A DNA stretch of 64,000 nucleotides from CALANV01 sp036381615 (GCA_036381615.1 DASVCL010000066.1:62001-126000); one strand, 5' to 3'. Positions 7,445 through 16,265 are shown, counted from the stretch's first letter. The notes: generated by a model from the sequence alone, not told the origin. A program made the numbers and translations.

Positions 7445-8713
7445 GTGGCTTTCAATCCGCTCCAGGAACGCGGCATTCCGATGGACCAGCAGCTTCGCAA
7501 CTGGTCCGAGCTCAACGTCGATCCCTATGACAAGGACGGCGTCGATCCCTATACGCGCTGTCGCGTCATCGCCATGAACGGCATCGAGGTGGAGGCCATC
7601 CTCTTCTCGCACCAGTTCGCGCGCAACACCGCCGATGCGGCGCTCAAGCAGCAACTGGCGATGACTCGCCGCATCGAGCAGCAGCAGCAGAAGGCGATCA
7701 ACTGGCTCATCCCCGGGCAGGAGACGACGCTCGAGGTCACGATCGGCTACGAGCAGGTCGCCGTCGATCTCACGGCCTGGGTCGCGCAGGCGGAGCCCAA
7801 CCCCTATGCCAGGCAGGCCTACGAGTTCGGCCTGCTCGAGGACTTCGATCATCTCTACCGCTACGCCAATCTGCTCGACATGATGGACGGCAAGAAAGCG
7901 GCCGAGGTCGTCGGGCAGCTGACGGAGATCATGCCGGGCCGCCCGACACGGCTCGAGCACCGGCATCCGTTCGACGAAATCCGGCGGCATCTCATTGCCG
8001 AGAACGCCGACCCGCTGTCGTCGCTGCACGCGCTGACCATCGTGGCCGCCGAGCAGCAGACGATGAACTTCTACATGACCATCGGCAATCGGCCGCAGGA
8101 GAAGATCGCGCGCGGCCTCTACCTGGAGATCGCGCAGATCGAGGAGCAGCACGTGACTCATTACGAGTCGCTGCTGGATCCGTCGCTGTCCTGGGCCGCA
8201 AAGCTCGTCCAGCACGAATACAACGAATGCTACATGTACTACTCGTTCATGCAGCAGGAGAGCGACCCGCGCATCAGGCGGATCTGGGAACTGCATCTCG
8301 GCATGGAGATCGAGCACCTGCGGCTCGCCTGCGATCTGATGAAACAAATCGACAGGACCGATCCCGAGGCGATGCTGCCGCGTTCGCTTCCTGAGCCGGT
8401 CAAGTTCCAGTCCAACAAGGAATTCGTACGGCGCGTGCTGAAGGATCAGGTCGACCTGACGGCCGATCAGAGCGAGTTCGTGCCGGTGACACAACTGCCG
8501 AAAGATCACCGGTATTTCTGGTACCAGCGTCAGGTGAACGCCGACGGCCTGATCCCATCGGAGCAGATCATCGACGCACATCGCCGAGCGAAGGGTGACC
8601 GCGAATACCGTCTCGAGACCGATGGGACGCATCCGGTGCCCGGCCTGCGCGAACGGGATCGCGGCGAAGGGCTCGAGTATGACCGCATGATGAGCGAGGC
8701 CGCGGTGGATTGA
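7445..8713 (+). CDS. Ferritin-like diiron protein of unknown function
   Basis: A 422-aa protein starts at GTG 7445, set by a perfect AGGAGG at 7433-7438 with 6-nt spacing. The central part shows a ferritin-like four-helix bundle. Two ExxH motifs are visible (in QIEEQHVTH and in GMEIEHLRL), each preceded by a helix with a candidate Glu ligand (AAEQQTMNF and HEYNECYMYY). These give the classic Glu/ExxH pairs of rubrerythrin-like diiron proteins. The N- and C-terminal extensions are unlike bacterioferritin. An oxidase or peroxide role is possible but unproven. A strong terminator follows. Confidence 0.8.
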   Translation: MAFNPLQERGIPMDQQLRNWSELNVDPYDKDGVDPYTRCRVIAMNGIEVEAILFSHQFARNTADAALKQQLAMTRRIEQQQQKAINWLIPGQETTLEVTIGYEQVAVDLTAWVAQAEPNPYARQAYEFGLLEDFDHLYRYANLLDMMDGKKAAEVVGQLTEIMPGRPTRLEHRHPFDEIRRHLIAENADPLSSLHALTIVAAEQQTMNFYMTIGNRPQEKIARGLYLEIAQIEEQHVTHYESLLDPSLSWAAKLVQHEYNECYMYYSFMQQESDPRIRRIWELHLGMEIEHLRLACDLMKQIDRTDPEAMLPRSLPEPVKFQSNKEFVRRVLKDQVDLTADQSEFVPVTQLPKDHRYFWYQRQVNADGLIPSEQIIDAHRRAKGDREYRLETDGTHPVPGLRERDRGEGLEYDRMMSEAAVD

Positions 8714-8752
8714 CGGGCAAGGCGTCCGGGCCGACACCTAAACCTAAAGCGT

Positions 8753-8784
8753 GAACGCCGGATCGGCGGACCGATCCGGCGTTC
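8753..8784 (+). terminator. Strong hairpin terminator, 14-bp perfect stem
   Basis: GAACGCCGGATCGG pairs perfectly with CCGATCCGGCGTTC across a CGGA loop, and ATTTTC follows. It lies between the convergent ferritin-like and PanE-like genes and may serve both. Confidence 0.85.
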
Positions 8785-8862
8785 ATTTTCATCCAGTACC
8801 CTGCCTGGCATTGCCGGTCCCGCCCGGAGGCGAGGCGGACATGGCCACGACCGGCTTAAAGA

Positions 8863-9933
8863 TCAGGCGGCGGCCTTCCGGTTCATCGCAAGCCGGGCGT
8901 CGACAAGGGCGACGGTCTCATCGACGACGTCGTTCCGCATGCCTTTCTGTGCCGCGATGCTCTGCACCAGCCGGTCCACCCGTTCGATATTGGGCGCGCC
9001 GGCGAACAGGGCACGTGCGGCCGAGGACGGCCGCGTGAGGCCTTGCGCCGCGGCGGCGTATTTCTCAAACGGCACCAGATCGTCGGGCGACGCGCCCAAC
9101 GCGATGCACAGATCGCGGACCCAATTATAGACGGACCGCGATGCCTCGGCGTCCGAATGCACGGCGTCCTTAATGGAGCGCGCGGCATCCTTCTGAACGC
9201 AGCGATAATTGCCCGTGATCAGCATGGCCCACTTCGCCAGCGGCACGAAGACGGAATCGTGCACCTTGAGCTTGACGGGCAACTCGATCGCGCCGTCGCC
9301 GGGGTCAAACCGGGCCGCCTCGATGTCCGCCTGCATCCGGCGCAGCATCGCCGTGTGGTCGTCGGAATCGAAACGGGCCGCCTTGAAGTTGGTCGGCAAC
9401 GTGACCTGCAGCACGTTGGTCTTTTCCTCCGGCGGCCGGAACGCCTGCGGATCTGGGCTGCACAGCGTCATCAGCGCCGGATCGAAACTGTCCCACACGG
9501 ACGCGTCGGTATAGCAATGCCGCAAGGCATCGGCGTCGAGGCCGGGAATGCGCCTCAGGTACGGCAGCGGCGGCATGTTCATGATCGACATGCAGGGCAC
9601 CTTCGCCTTCGCAACGGCGTCCAAGAGCTCGCGCACCCCTGGGGCGCGGTACTGGGGCTCCTGCATGGCCAGGGCGACGAGATCGTAGTCCGCCGGATTG
9701 ACGGCGCCGGGGACATCGGCCGACAGGGTGCCCGGCAGCTTTCGCGAGTCGATCTCGACGAGTTCGCGCCGGCCCTTGACCGGCAGGCGCACGCGGGCGC
9801 CTTCCGCGTTGATCAACGCCGCCTCTTCAGGAAGACACACCAGCTTCACGTTGTGGCCCGCGAGCAGCAGCTTGATCGCCAGGAGCGAGCCGTAGGAAGC
9901 GCCCATGATTAACGTGTCGTACTTGGTCTGCAC
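8863..9933 (-). CDS. Ketopantoate reductase (PanE/ApbA)-like protein
   Basis: The 356-aa protein starts with a Rossmann-type segment (TLIMGASYGSLLAIKLL) like that of PanE/ApbA NADPH-dependent 2-oxopantoate reductases, with a C-terminal helical domain typical of that superfamily. The second glycine of the GxGxxG loop is replaced (GASYGS), and the catalytic lysine context is only loosely like PanE, so a true ketopantoate role is doubtful. A role as a reductase or opine-dehydrogenase-like enzyme is possible. It is monocistronic and converges with the ferritin-like gene. Confidence 0.65.
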   Translation of the reverse strand: MQTKYDTLIMGASYGSLLAIKLLLAGHNVKLVCLPEEAALINAEGARVRLPVKGRRELVEIDSRKLPGTLSADVPGAVNPADYDLVALAMQEPQYRAPGVRELLDAVAKAKVPCMSIMNMPPLPYLRRIPGLDADALRHCYTDASVWDSFDPALMTLCSPDPQAFRPPEEKTNVLQVTLPTNFKAARFDSDDHTAMLRRMQADIEAARFDPGDGAIELPVKLKVHDSVFVPLAKWAMLITGNYRCVQKDAARSIKDAVHSDAEASRSVYNWVRDLCIALGASPDDLVPFEKYAAAAQGLTRPSSAARALFAGAPNIERVDRLVQSIAAQKGMRNDVVDETVALVDARLAMNRKAAA

Positions 9934-10231
9934 GTCAGCGGCTCCGCGTCTCGAGAGTGGAAGGATGGCGCGGCCGGCGAACCGAGATACGCTTTCGGGG
10001 CCGCGTTCTTACGGCGGCATGCTACTCAGCGCGTTGTGCCCAGGCAAGAAAACCCCATGCTGCGTTGCAGCAAGCCGGCGGCACCATGTGCGCGCGCTAC
10101 GGACGGGCTCGACGCGCAAAGGTACCTTTGCCGGCGCGTTCCTTCGCCCGATCGCCATGTACAAGTCGTTTTCGTTTTCGGTGATGATGACGCATCGGCA
10201 CCGCGCTATCGGCGAGGGCGCCGCCCGGCAT
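9934..10231. other. Intergenic region, nothing recognised
   Basis: This is the start of a gene-poor region extending to 12.2 kb. I see no gene, RNA structure or repeat in this part. Confidence 0.5.
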
Positions 10232-10619
10232 TCAGGCTGCTGCGATCGCCTCGATCTCCAACAGCCATGCGGAATCGAATATGCCCGTGATGATGACGGT
10301 CAATGCTGGCGCACGGTCTCCCAAAATCCCTTTGCGCACGGCTCGATTCTCATCGCTGAACCAGCGATCGGAAAGGAAAGTCGTGACTTTCATCAGATTG
10401 TCGAGGGACATATCGGCGGCTCGAAGCGGTACCTCCATGTTTCTCCAAACGAGCCGGGCCTGATCAGAAAACGCCTTCGGAATCTTGCATTGGACATCAA
10501 CGGGAATTTGCCCGCTGATGTAGAGCGTGCGACTTGCGTTTCTGATCTCGACCGCCTGCGTGTATCCCGCCTTGGGTAGCGGGCGCATCGGCAGCGTTGA
10601 TGCTTCGTTTCTCGACCAT
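10232..10619 (-). pseudogene. ridA: RidA-family enamine deaminase with a frameshift near the N-terminus
   Basis: From ATG 10619 the frame reads MVEKRSINAADAPATQGG, the usual start of a RidA-family protein, and then runs into unrelated sequence. The neighbouring frame supplies the rest: GYTQAVEIRNASRTLYISGQIPVD and on to the stop at 10232. Removing one base near 10566-10570 restores a single family-length protein. RidA removes reactive enamine intermediates. Translation could restart at ATG 10588 and give a 118-aa protein lacking about 15 native residues, so some function could remain. A sequencing error is the other explanation. Confidence 0.72.
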
Positions 10620-10770
10620 TGCAAGCTTCCTCCCGTTGAGGCGTTCGCACCGCACGAACAGGGATTTTCGCGACGGGTCCACCTGCTGGAGTCGGGTGGT
10701 GGGCATCGTAGCGAAAAGGGATTCGCTCCTCGCGGGAGAACGTAGAACCTCGCCATTTCCGAAAGTCAGC

Positions 10771-10974
10771 TCAAGATCCCTTGTAGAACGCAGGATCCGG
10801 ATCGGAAGCGGACGCATCTGCACCTGCTTTCCGAGGCGCCGTCGATGTCACCGCTTCAATCCAGAAAGTGCGGGGGATGGAAGCTTCGATTTCTTCCGTG
10901 GCGATCTTCATGATCTTGACGGCCGAGCCGATCACGTTGGCCGGTCGCTTCTCGCGTTCGAATCCTGTTAGGCA
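10771..10974 (-). pseudogene. Fragment of a small conserved protein (…VIGSAVKIMKIATEEIE…)
   Basis: A minus-strand frame with no usable start codon reads FEREKRPANVIGSAVKIMKIATEEIE and continues to a stop at 10771. The segment looks like a family of small alphaproteobacterial proteins with an N-V-I/L-A-K-x-I…ATGE pattern, but the resemblance is from memory and weak. It sits directly upstream of the broken ridA, in a region rich in fragments. Confidence 0.3.
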
Positions 10975-11168
10975 TCATCCGCCGTCAACACGGCCGGACC
11001 GGGTGCGCCAGCGTCTTTCAGATACCTGGCGAGCTTGTTGAATAGATTCGGGTAGTCACGCAACCTGGCGATCTCGTCGCGGTCATCGACACAACGGACA
11101 ACGATGGGCGGCCGCTTATCGCCTCTATCCATCTCGGCGGGGGGAGGTAACCGCAAACGCGATTTCAC

Positions 11169-11471
11169 GTGTACGGCAAGGATTGGACGAGGCGGTTCCA
11201 GCGGCGGATCGATGAAGGCCGCTTGCGGTACTACAGCAAAGAAAGGCCCCCTGGATGGACCCGCCGCATTCTCAAATCCGGGCTCCGATTGCCCGGGCGG
11301 GGTCAATCCGAGGGGGCGGTTACGGCACACGAGGATGTATTGACGAAGGAGGACGTCGTCAAGGCAAGCGGCGGCGAACCGTTCCAGCCGGCGGCGGATG
11401 GCGGCGACATGGCCGAAAAGCGCGGCTCTTTTCGCCCGGGCGACGGTGTCAACGTGCCGGCAGTCGCGTAG
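11169..11471 (+). CDS. Possible hypothetical protein
   Basis: A 100-codon frame from GTG 11169 begins VYGKDWTRRFQRRIDEG and has plausible codon choice, but there is no ribosome site and no recognised family. It lies among fragments, so it may itself be a remnant. The overlapping minus-strand frame (10968-11330) is about equally unconvincing. Confidence 0.25.
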   Translation: MYGKDWTRRFQRRIDEGRLRYYSKERPPGWTRRILKSGLRLPGRGQSEGAVTAHEDVLTKEDVVKASGGEPFQPAADGGDMAEKRGSFRPGDGVNVPAVA

Positions 11472-11802
11472 AGCCTCGGCACAGCCTCTACGGAGTCAAG
11501 CCGGGCTCCTGCGATAGACGAAAGCGGTCGGCTAAGCAGCGCACGCGTTGTCAGGGCAAGGTCATATTCTCAGCGTCCTTGGTTGGACGCGTACCGAATT
11601 CCTACGACGCCTCAATCGCATTGCCGGCGCGAAGCACGGTAAAGGTAACAGCTGGAGCTGGTTTAAAGGAATTCTGTTGCCTGCTTGGCCGTCAGGCTCG
11701 CATGTTTTCAGCTCGGGGCTCCCGGCGGGTCCCCAAGTCCGACAGGCAGATCCGTGCGCCTCGACTCGGCCAGATCGAAAACTGATCTAAGACGTCGGAT
11801 CG
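11472..11802. other. Intergenic region, no gene recognised
   Basis: Open frames on the plus strand here lack family resemblance and ribosome sites. The region ends at the terminator of the minus-strand RNA locus. Confidence 0.45.
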
Positions 11803-11834
11803 GAAAAAAGCCGCCGGGCCGCGAGGGCCCGGCG
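11803..11834 (-). terminator. Rho-independent terminator of the small RNA locus
   Basis: CGCCGGGCC pairs perfectly with GGCCCGGCG around a 5-nt loop (11812-11834). On the minus strand it is followed by GC and a run of six T residues. Confidence 0.85.
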
Positions 11835-11946
11835 AGTTGAACAGGGAGGCTTCACGTCTGGGAGACGTAGGGTCCGAAGACCCTGCAGTCGGGCTTTCGC
11901 CCGGCCGTGTCGCTGGAAGCGACACATGATGCTGCGATGCAACATC
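11803..11946 (-). ncRNA. Candidate small RNA: five tandem hairpins and a terminator
   Basis: Read on the minus strand, five hairpins follow one another with short linkers: 11946-11928 (8 bp, one G-U), 11925-11907 (perfect 8 bp, loop TCC), 11903-11890 (5 bp, GAAA tetraloop), 11884-11869 (6 bp, C-UUCG-G tetraloop) and 11868-11854 (6 bp, loop CCC). Next comes a single-stranded segment containing CCTCCC, then a perfect 9-bp terminator stem with a T-run. GNRA and UUCG loops appear only in the minus-strand reading, which fixes the direction. The CCUCCC segment could pair with Shine-Dalgarno sequences. The 5' end is unknown. I cannot assign a known RNA family. Confidence 0.7.
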
Positions 11947-12024
11947 AGCATGGACGAATTTAAGCGGATGCCCGGAAAATGGTATCGCAGATTTGGTAAC
12001 GAAGGCATGCGACGCGCGCATGGC

Positions 12025-12042
12025 CATACTAGGGGGTGTATG
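12025..12042. promoter_or_regulatory. Candidate CsoR/RcnR/FrmR-type operator
   Basis: CATAC-TAGGGGGT-GTATG is a 5-bp inverted repeat flanking a G-tract. Operators of the CsoR/RcnR/FrmR repressor family have this general layout of A/T-rich arms around a G/C tract. It lies about 80 bp upstream of the hairpin array, in the LysR-to-RNA gap. No regulator of this family is encoded in the window. Confidence 0.35.
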
Positions 12043-12220
12043 CGGTTGTGACGGGGCCGTGATGCTGCACTGCCGTCGGGTTAGAATCGTTTAAAATCAA
12101 ATCTCTCGCGCCATGCCCAGTGCACATGCAGCGCGACGGCGACGACAAGCCGCCGGCCGTCCGTCACCCATTGGTCACGGCAATGCCCCCACCACGCGTC
12201 TTCGGGCGGCCTCGCACCGC

Positions 12221-13111
12221 CTAAAATTGCGCTTCGGCGACCTTGCGGATCAGGAAGTCGCGGAACACGGCGATGCGCTTCGAATTGCGCAGCTCCTCGG
12301 GATAGACGAAGTAGGCCTCGTAGGTCGGACCCTCGAGCTCGGGCAGGACCTGGACGATGCGCGAGCTCTCCTGCGCCATGTAGTCCGGGAAGGCGGCGAT
12401 GCCGATGCCGTTCTCGACCGCGCGCATGATGGCATAGACGTTGTTCACCATCAGCGCCGGCTCGCGCCGATGGCCCGGCTTGGTGCCGGCTTCCAGCAAC
12501 CAGTTGACGCCGGGGAAGGGCGGCCGCGGATCCTCGCCGTAGACGATGATCCGGTGATTGTCGAGATCCGCCGCCGTCTTCGGCATCCCGTACTTCTTCA
12601 GATAGGCCGGGCTTGCGAACACGTGCACGTGGATCGTCAGCAGGTGACGCTGGATCAGGTCCGGCTGGCGCGGCGTCGTCGTGCGGATGGCGCAGTCGGC
12701 CTCGCGCATGCCGAGGTCGAGCTCCTCGTCCTCGACGAGCAGGTTGAGGCGGATGTCGGGATAGAGGTCGATGAACTCGCGCAGGCGCGGCGTGAGCCAC
12801 ACCGTGCCGAACGCGACCGGCGTCGTCACCCGGAGGAGACCCGACGGCCTGTCCTTGCTCTCGCTGATCTGCGCCTCGGCCGAGGCGAGCTTCAGGAACA
12901 CTTCGCGGACGGTACGAAAGAGCAGCTCGCCCTGCTCGGTCAGAATGAGGCCGCGTGCGTGCCGGTGGAACAGGGGCGTGCGCAGCGACTCCTCGAGCGC
13001 GCTGATCTGCCGGCTGACCGCCGACTGGCTGAGGTTCAGCACCTCGCCGGCATGCGTGAAGCTGCCGGCCTCGGCCACGGCGTGAAAGATTCGCAGTTTG
13101 TCCCAGTCCAT
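12221..13111 (-). CDS. LysR-family transcriptional regulator
   Basis: The 296-aa protein has an N-terminal winged helix (MDWDKLRIFHAVAEAGSFTHA…LSQSAVSRQISALEE) and a substrate-binding C-terminal domain, with the usual LysR length. It lies 58 bp downstream of trxB on the same strand and may be co-transcribed with it. The effector is not evident. It ends about 275 bp before the hairpin-array RNA. Confidence 0.92.
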   Translation of the reverse strand: MDWDKLRIFHAVAEAGSFTHAGEVLNLSQSAVSRQISALEESLRTPLFHRHARGLILTEQGELLFRTVREVFLKLASAEAQISESKDRPSGLLRVTTPVAFGTVWLTPRLREFIDLYPDIRLNLLVEDEELDLGMREADCAIRTTTPRQPDLIQRHLLTIHVHVFASPAYLKKYGMPKTAADLDNHRIIVYGEDPRPPFPGVNWLLEAGTKPGHRREPALMVNNVYAIMRAVENGIGIAAFPDYMAQESSRIVQVLPELEGPTYEAYFVYPEELRNSKRIAVFRDFLIRKVAEAQF

Positions 13112-13169
13112 TCTTGCCGGAAGCCGCCGCGACCATCACGCGGCGGTTCCCCCCTGTTCAAATCATTGT

Positions 13170-14138
13170 TTACTGCGCCGCTTCCAGCACAGCCGCGTCC
13201 GCATGGGCAAGGAAGCGTTCCGCCTCGAGCGCGCCCATGCAGCCCATGCCGGCGGCCGTCACCGCCTGACGGAAAACCTTGTCCTTGACGTCGCCTGCGG
13301 CGAACACGCCCGGGACGCTGGTCGCCGTCGAATCGGGTTTGGTCACGATGTAGCCCTCGGCGTCCATGTCGAGCTGACCCTTGAAGAGTTCGGTCGCCGG
13401 CGTATGGCCGATCGCGACGAACAAGCCGTCGACGTCCAGCCGCCGCTCCGCCCCGGTGACGACATCGCGCAGCCGGAGACCCGTGACGGTCGCCGGGTTG
13501 TCGTGACCAAGGACTTCCTCGACGACGGAATTCCAGATGACCTCGATCTTCGGGTTGGCGAACACGCGGGCCTGGTTCGTCTTGTCGGCGCGAAGCTGGT
13601 CGCGGCGATGAATGAGCGTCACGCGGGACGCATGATTGGTGAGGTAAAGCGCCTCCTCGGCCGCCGTGTTGCCGCCGCCCACCACCGCGACATGCTTGCC
13701 GCGGAAGAAGAAGCCGTCGCAGGTCGCACAGGCGGAAACGCCATAGCCGCGGAATTTCTCCTCGCTCGGAAGGCCGAGCCAGCGCGCCTGCGCACCCGTG
13801 CAGATGATCAGCGTGTCGCCGAGATAGGTGTCCCCGCTGTCGCCGACGCAGGCGAAAGGACGGCGCGAAAGATCGACCTTGACGATCGTGTCCTCGAAGA
13901 TCCGCGTTCCGACATGCTCGGCCTGCTTGCCCATCTGCTCCATGAGCCATGGCCCCTGGATCGGATCGGCAAAGCCCGGGTAGTTCTCGACCTCCGTCGT
14001 GATCGAGAGCTGGCCGCCAGGCTGCAGGCCGCGGATGAGCATCGGGCCCAGATTGGCGCGGGCAGCATAGATCGCGGCGGTGTATCCGGCGGGACCGGAG
14101 CCGAGGATCAGGACCTTGGTATGATGAGTCTGGGGCAT
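13170..14138 (-). CDS. trxB: Thioredoxin reductase
   Basis: TrxB uses NADPH and FAD to reduce thioredoxin in the cytoplasm. The 322-aa protein shows the FAD-binding loop LGSGPAGYTAAIYAARA, the redox-active CATC motif in SACATCDGFFF, the NADPH loop VVGGGNTAAEEA and the C-terminal FAAGDVKD motif. The length fits the low-molecular-weight bacterial type. ATG 14138 gives MPQTHHTKVLILG; the longer open frame upstream is spurious. Confidence 0.96.
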   Translation of the reverse strand: MPQTHHTKVLILGSGPAGYTAAIYAARANLGPMLIRGLQPGGQLSITTEVENYPGFADPIQGPWLMEQMGKQAEHVGTRIFEDTIVKVDLSRRPFACVGDSGDTYLGDTLIICTGAQARWLGLPSEEKFRGYGVSACATCDGFFFRGKHVAVVGGGNTAAEEALYLTNHASRVTLIHRRDQLRADKTNQARVFANPKIEVIWNSVVEEVLGHDNPATVTGLRLRDVVTGAERRLDVDGLFVAIGHTPATELFKGQLDMDAEGYIVTKPDSTATSVPGVFAAGDVKDKVFRQAVTAAGMGCMGALEAERFLAHADAAVLEAAQ

Positions 14139-14274
14139 TGGCGAATCGGCGCGTGGGGGCGCTGCACAACTTAAGACCCCATTCCCCGGGGTGCAAGCAT
14201 GCAAGCTTCGCCTTTCGCGCGGCGTCGGAATGGAGCGACGCTCGCACGATGACTTCCGACGCGGCGGATTTGCC

Positions 14275-16191
14275 TCAAAATCCGAACATGTGATCGAGGC
14301 TGAAGCTCGCGTCGCCGGCGACCAGTCCGTGATAGCCGAACAGGCGGCACGTCGTGTCGCGCACGATGACATAGCCGCCGTCGCTGGCGCGTGCGAGCAG
14401 CGACGGTCCGAACACCTCCGACGCCCGCCACAGATACGAGCCGCTGCATGGAATGCGGACATGCTCGCGCGCAAGCTCCGTGCCCGCGCGATCGTGGAGT
14501 ATGAGCCACGTGTCGGACTGAGCGTGCCACGGCGTCGAGGCGGGGTAGATGAGGTGGCAGAGCGTATCGAGACCGTCGGCGCCGAGCCGCAGGAAAAGCC
14601 GCGTCGACAGCCCGGGCGGGGTGCCGGTGTAGGATTGGGGCTCGTTCCTGTAGGTGAGAACCGTGTTGAAGATATGCGCCCCGAAGCTGGTCTCGGCGGC
14701 GTGGCCGCTCACCTTGTCCTCGTAGCGGAAAAGGGCGTGGAGCCAACCGTCGCCCTCACCGCCGTCACGGAAATCGTAGAGCAGCTCGAGGTGCCCGTAG
14801 CCGGACGGAAGCGCGGCCTCGATGGCGCCGTTCAGGACGTCGCTCACGTCCACGGCGGTACGGTGATTGCGCGGCAGCCGGCCAAGGAAGCGCTCGGCCG
14901 CCTCGCGGCCGCTGGCGTCGTAGATCCGCACGCCGACCGGCAGCTCTGCCTGCGTCGTCGCCATCGGCGTCGGCAGGAGGAGGCTGCGATAGCGGCCGGG
15001 CGGCAGCACGGGCGCCGGCAGCACGAAGCCCTTGCCCATCAGGTTGGCGAGCTCCGGCAGATGCGGGTCGGGCTTGAGGTCGATGCGCTCCACGTTCGGG
15101 TGGGCGATGCGACGGCGGCCCGACTCGGTGGTGATCTCGTAGCGCGGGCGGACGAAGTGCCGCCCGGCACGGATCTCGATCTGCGCCGGCCAGCGCGCGG
15201 CCGGCAGCAGCGCCGAGACGTCGAGGGCATAGCTGCCGAAGGGCGGCACGGCACGGTCGAGCCAGACGACCTCGTCCTCGCCCATCAGGTTGAGGCCGAT
15301 CGCCCCGGCCGGGATGGGGCAGGGGTGGCTGTTCTGGACCCAGAGGATCACCTTTTCGTCCGCACGGGGAGCCGGCAGGCCGGCGTAGAAATCGGCGGGC
15401 CAGGCGTTGGCGTCGTGCGTGCACGAGAGGTCCGCCGCGTGCTCGCCGAAAACGTCCAGCGCGTATTTCACGACGTCGTGCCCGGCGGCCCCCGTCGCGT
15501 GGATGAAGAGCTGGCCCGTGAAGTCGCCGAGGCCAAAGCGGCGCCGAACGTCGCGGCTATCGATGACGATCCCGGCGGGACCGGGCGGCACGTCCTCGCG
15601 CCACTCGGCCAGCACCCGACCGTCGGCATCGAACAGACAGAGCCACAGCGCGACCTCGCTCGCGCCATAGCCGGCCCAGTAGTTCGCGGTCGTGACGCGC
15701 GTGTGGAGACCGGCGCGGTCGCGGAAGAACGCGAAATTGGTCGCGAAGTTCAGCGGGTCGAGGTAGCGGCGCCGGTTCGTCAGCATCCCGTCCGGCAGGC
15801 GGGCGGCGTCGAGCGTCACGATCCCGGCGCCAGGGGGAACGAGGTGACGTATATGCGCGACGGTGCGTTCGGCATCGAAGACGGGGATGAAGACGCGCGC
15901 GACCCTGGCCCCGGCAAGGTCGGTCACCGGTTGGGCGGCGCGGCCCAGGATCGTTCGGCCGATCTCGGCGACGTTCTGGACGAAGGCGGCGCTAACGTCG
16001 ACGCCATCCAGGCCGTGGATCTCGGCAAACGCGTCGGCGGTGCCGGCCGGATCGTAGACGGCAATGGGACCGGCCGCGCGCAGGTCTGCCAGCAACGCGC
16101 CGATCGCCGCCTGCACGTGCGGATGGCCGATGGCCTTGAAGAAACTGTCGCCGCCCTTGGCGTTACTGAACGTCTCGATCCTGAGCGCCAT
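14275..16191 (-). CDS. Conserved-looking hypothetical protein, 638 aa
   Basis: I do not recognise a family. The protein is 638 aa with balanced composition and no signal peptide or membrane segment. The first ~150 residues include GPIAVYDPAGTADAFAEIHGLDG; the rest has many beta-like segments and several Trp/Tyr-rich stretches suggestive of beta-sandwich folds. It lies between trxB and the ELM1 gene, 74 bp downstream of the latter, so co-transcription with ELM1 is likely. A role in the cell envelope or polysaccharide handling would be a guess. Confidence 0.75.
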   Translation of the reverse strand: MALRIETFSNAKGGDSFFKAIGHPHVQAAIGALLADLRAAGPIAVYDPAGTADAFAEIHGLDGVDVSAAFVQNVAEIGRTILGRAAQPVTDLAGARVARVFIPVFDAERTVAHIRHLVPPGAGIVTLDAARLPDGMLTNRRRYLDPLNFATNFAFFRDRAGLHTRVTTANYWAGYGASEVALWLCLFDADGRVLAEWREDVPPGPAGIVIDSRDVRRRFGLGDFTGQLFIHATGAAGHDVVKYALDVFGEHAADLSCTHDANAWPADFYAGLPAPRADEKVILWVQNSHPCPIPAGAIGLNLMGEDEVVWLDRAVPPFGSYALDVSALLPAARWPAQIEIRAGRHFVRPRYEITTESGRRRIAHPNVERIDLKPDPHLPELANLMGKGFVLPAPVLPPGRYRSLLLPTPMATTQAELPVGVRIYDASGREAAERFLGRLPRNHRTAVDVSDVLNGAIEAALPSGYGHLELLYDFRDGGEGDGWLHALFRYEDKVSGHAAETSFGAHIFNTVLTYRNEPQSYTGTPPGLSTRLFLRLGADGLDTLCHLIYPASTPWHAQSDTWLILHDRAGTELAREHVRIPCSGSYLWRASEVFGPSLLARASDGGYVIVRDTTCRLFGYHGLVAGDASFSLDHMFGF

Positions 16192-16265
16192 GTACGAATC
16201 CGGTGTTTGTTACGCCGGTCTTATAGCGGGTGGCCGGCCTTCCCACCACCGGATCGGTACCGGGA

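Noticed and set aside
5656..7515. 619-codon minus-strand open frame
   Set aside because: It is the antisense shadow of the membrane hydrolase and its flanks. The translation is Arg/Ala/Gly-rich with no domain, while the plus strand shows clear motifs.
10945..10985. tRNA T-arm remnant or attachment site (GTTCGAATCCTG)
   Set aside because: The flanks do not form a T stem and there is no acceptor arm. The sequence is explained as part of a coding fragment on the minus strand.
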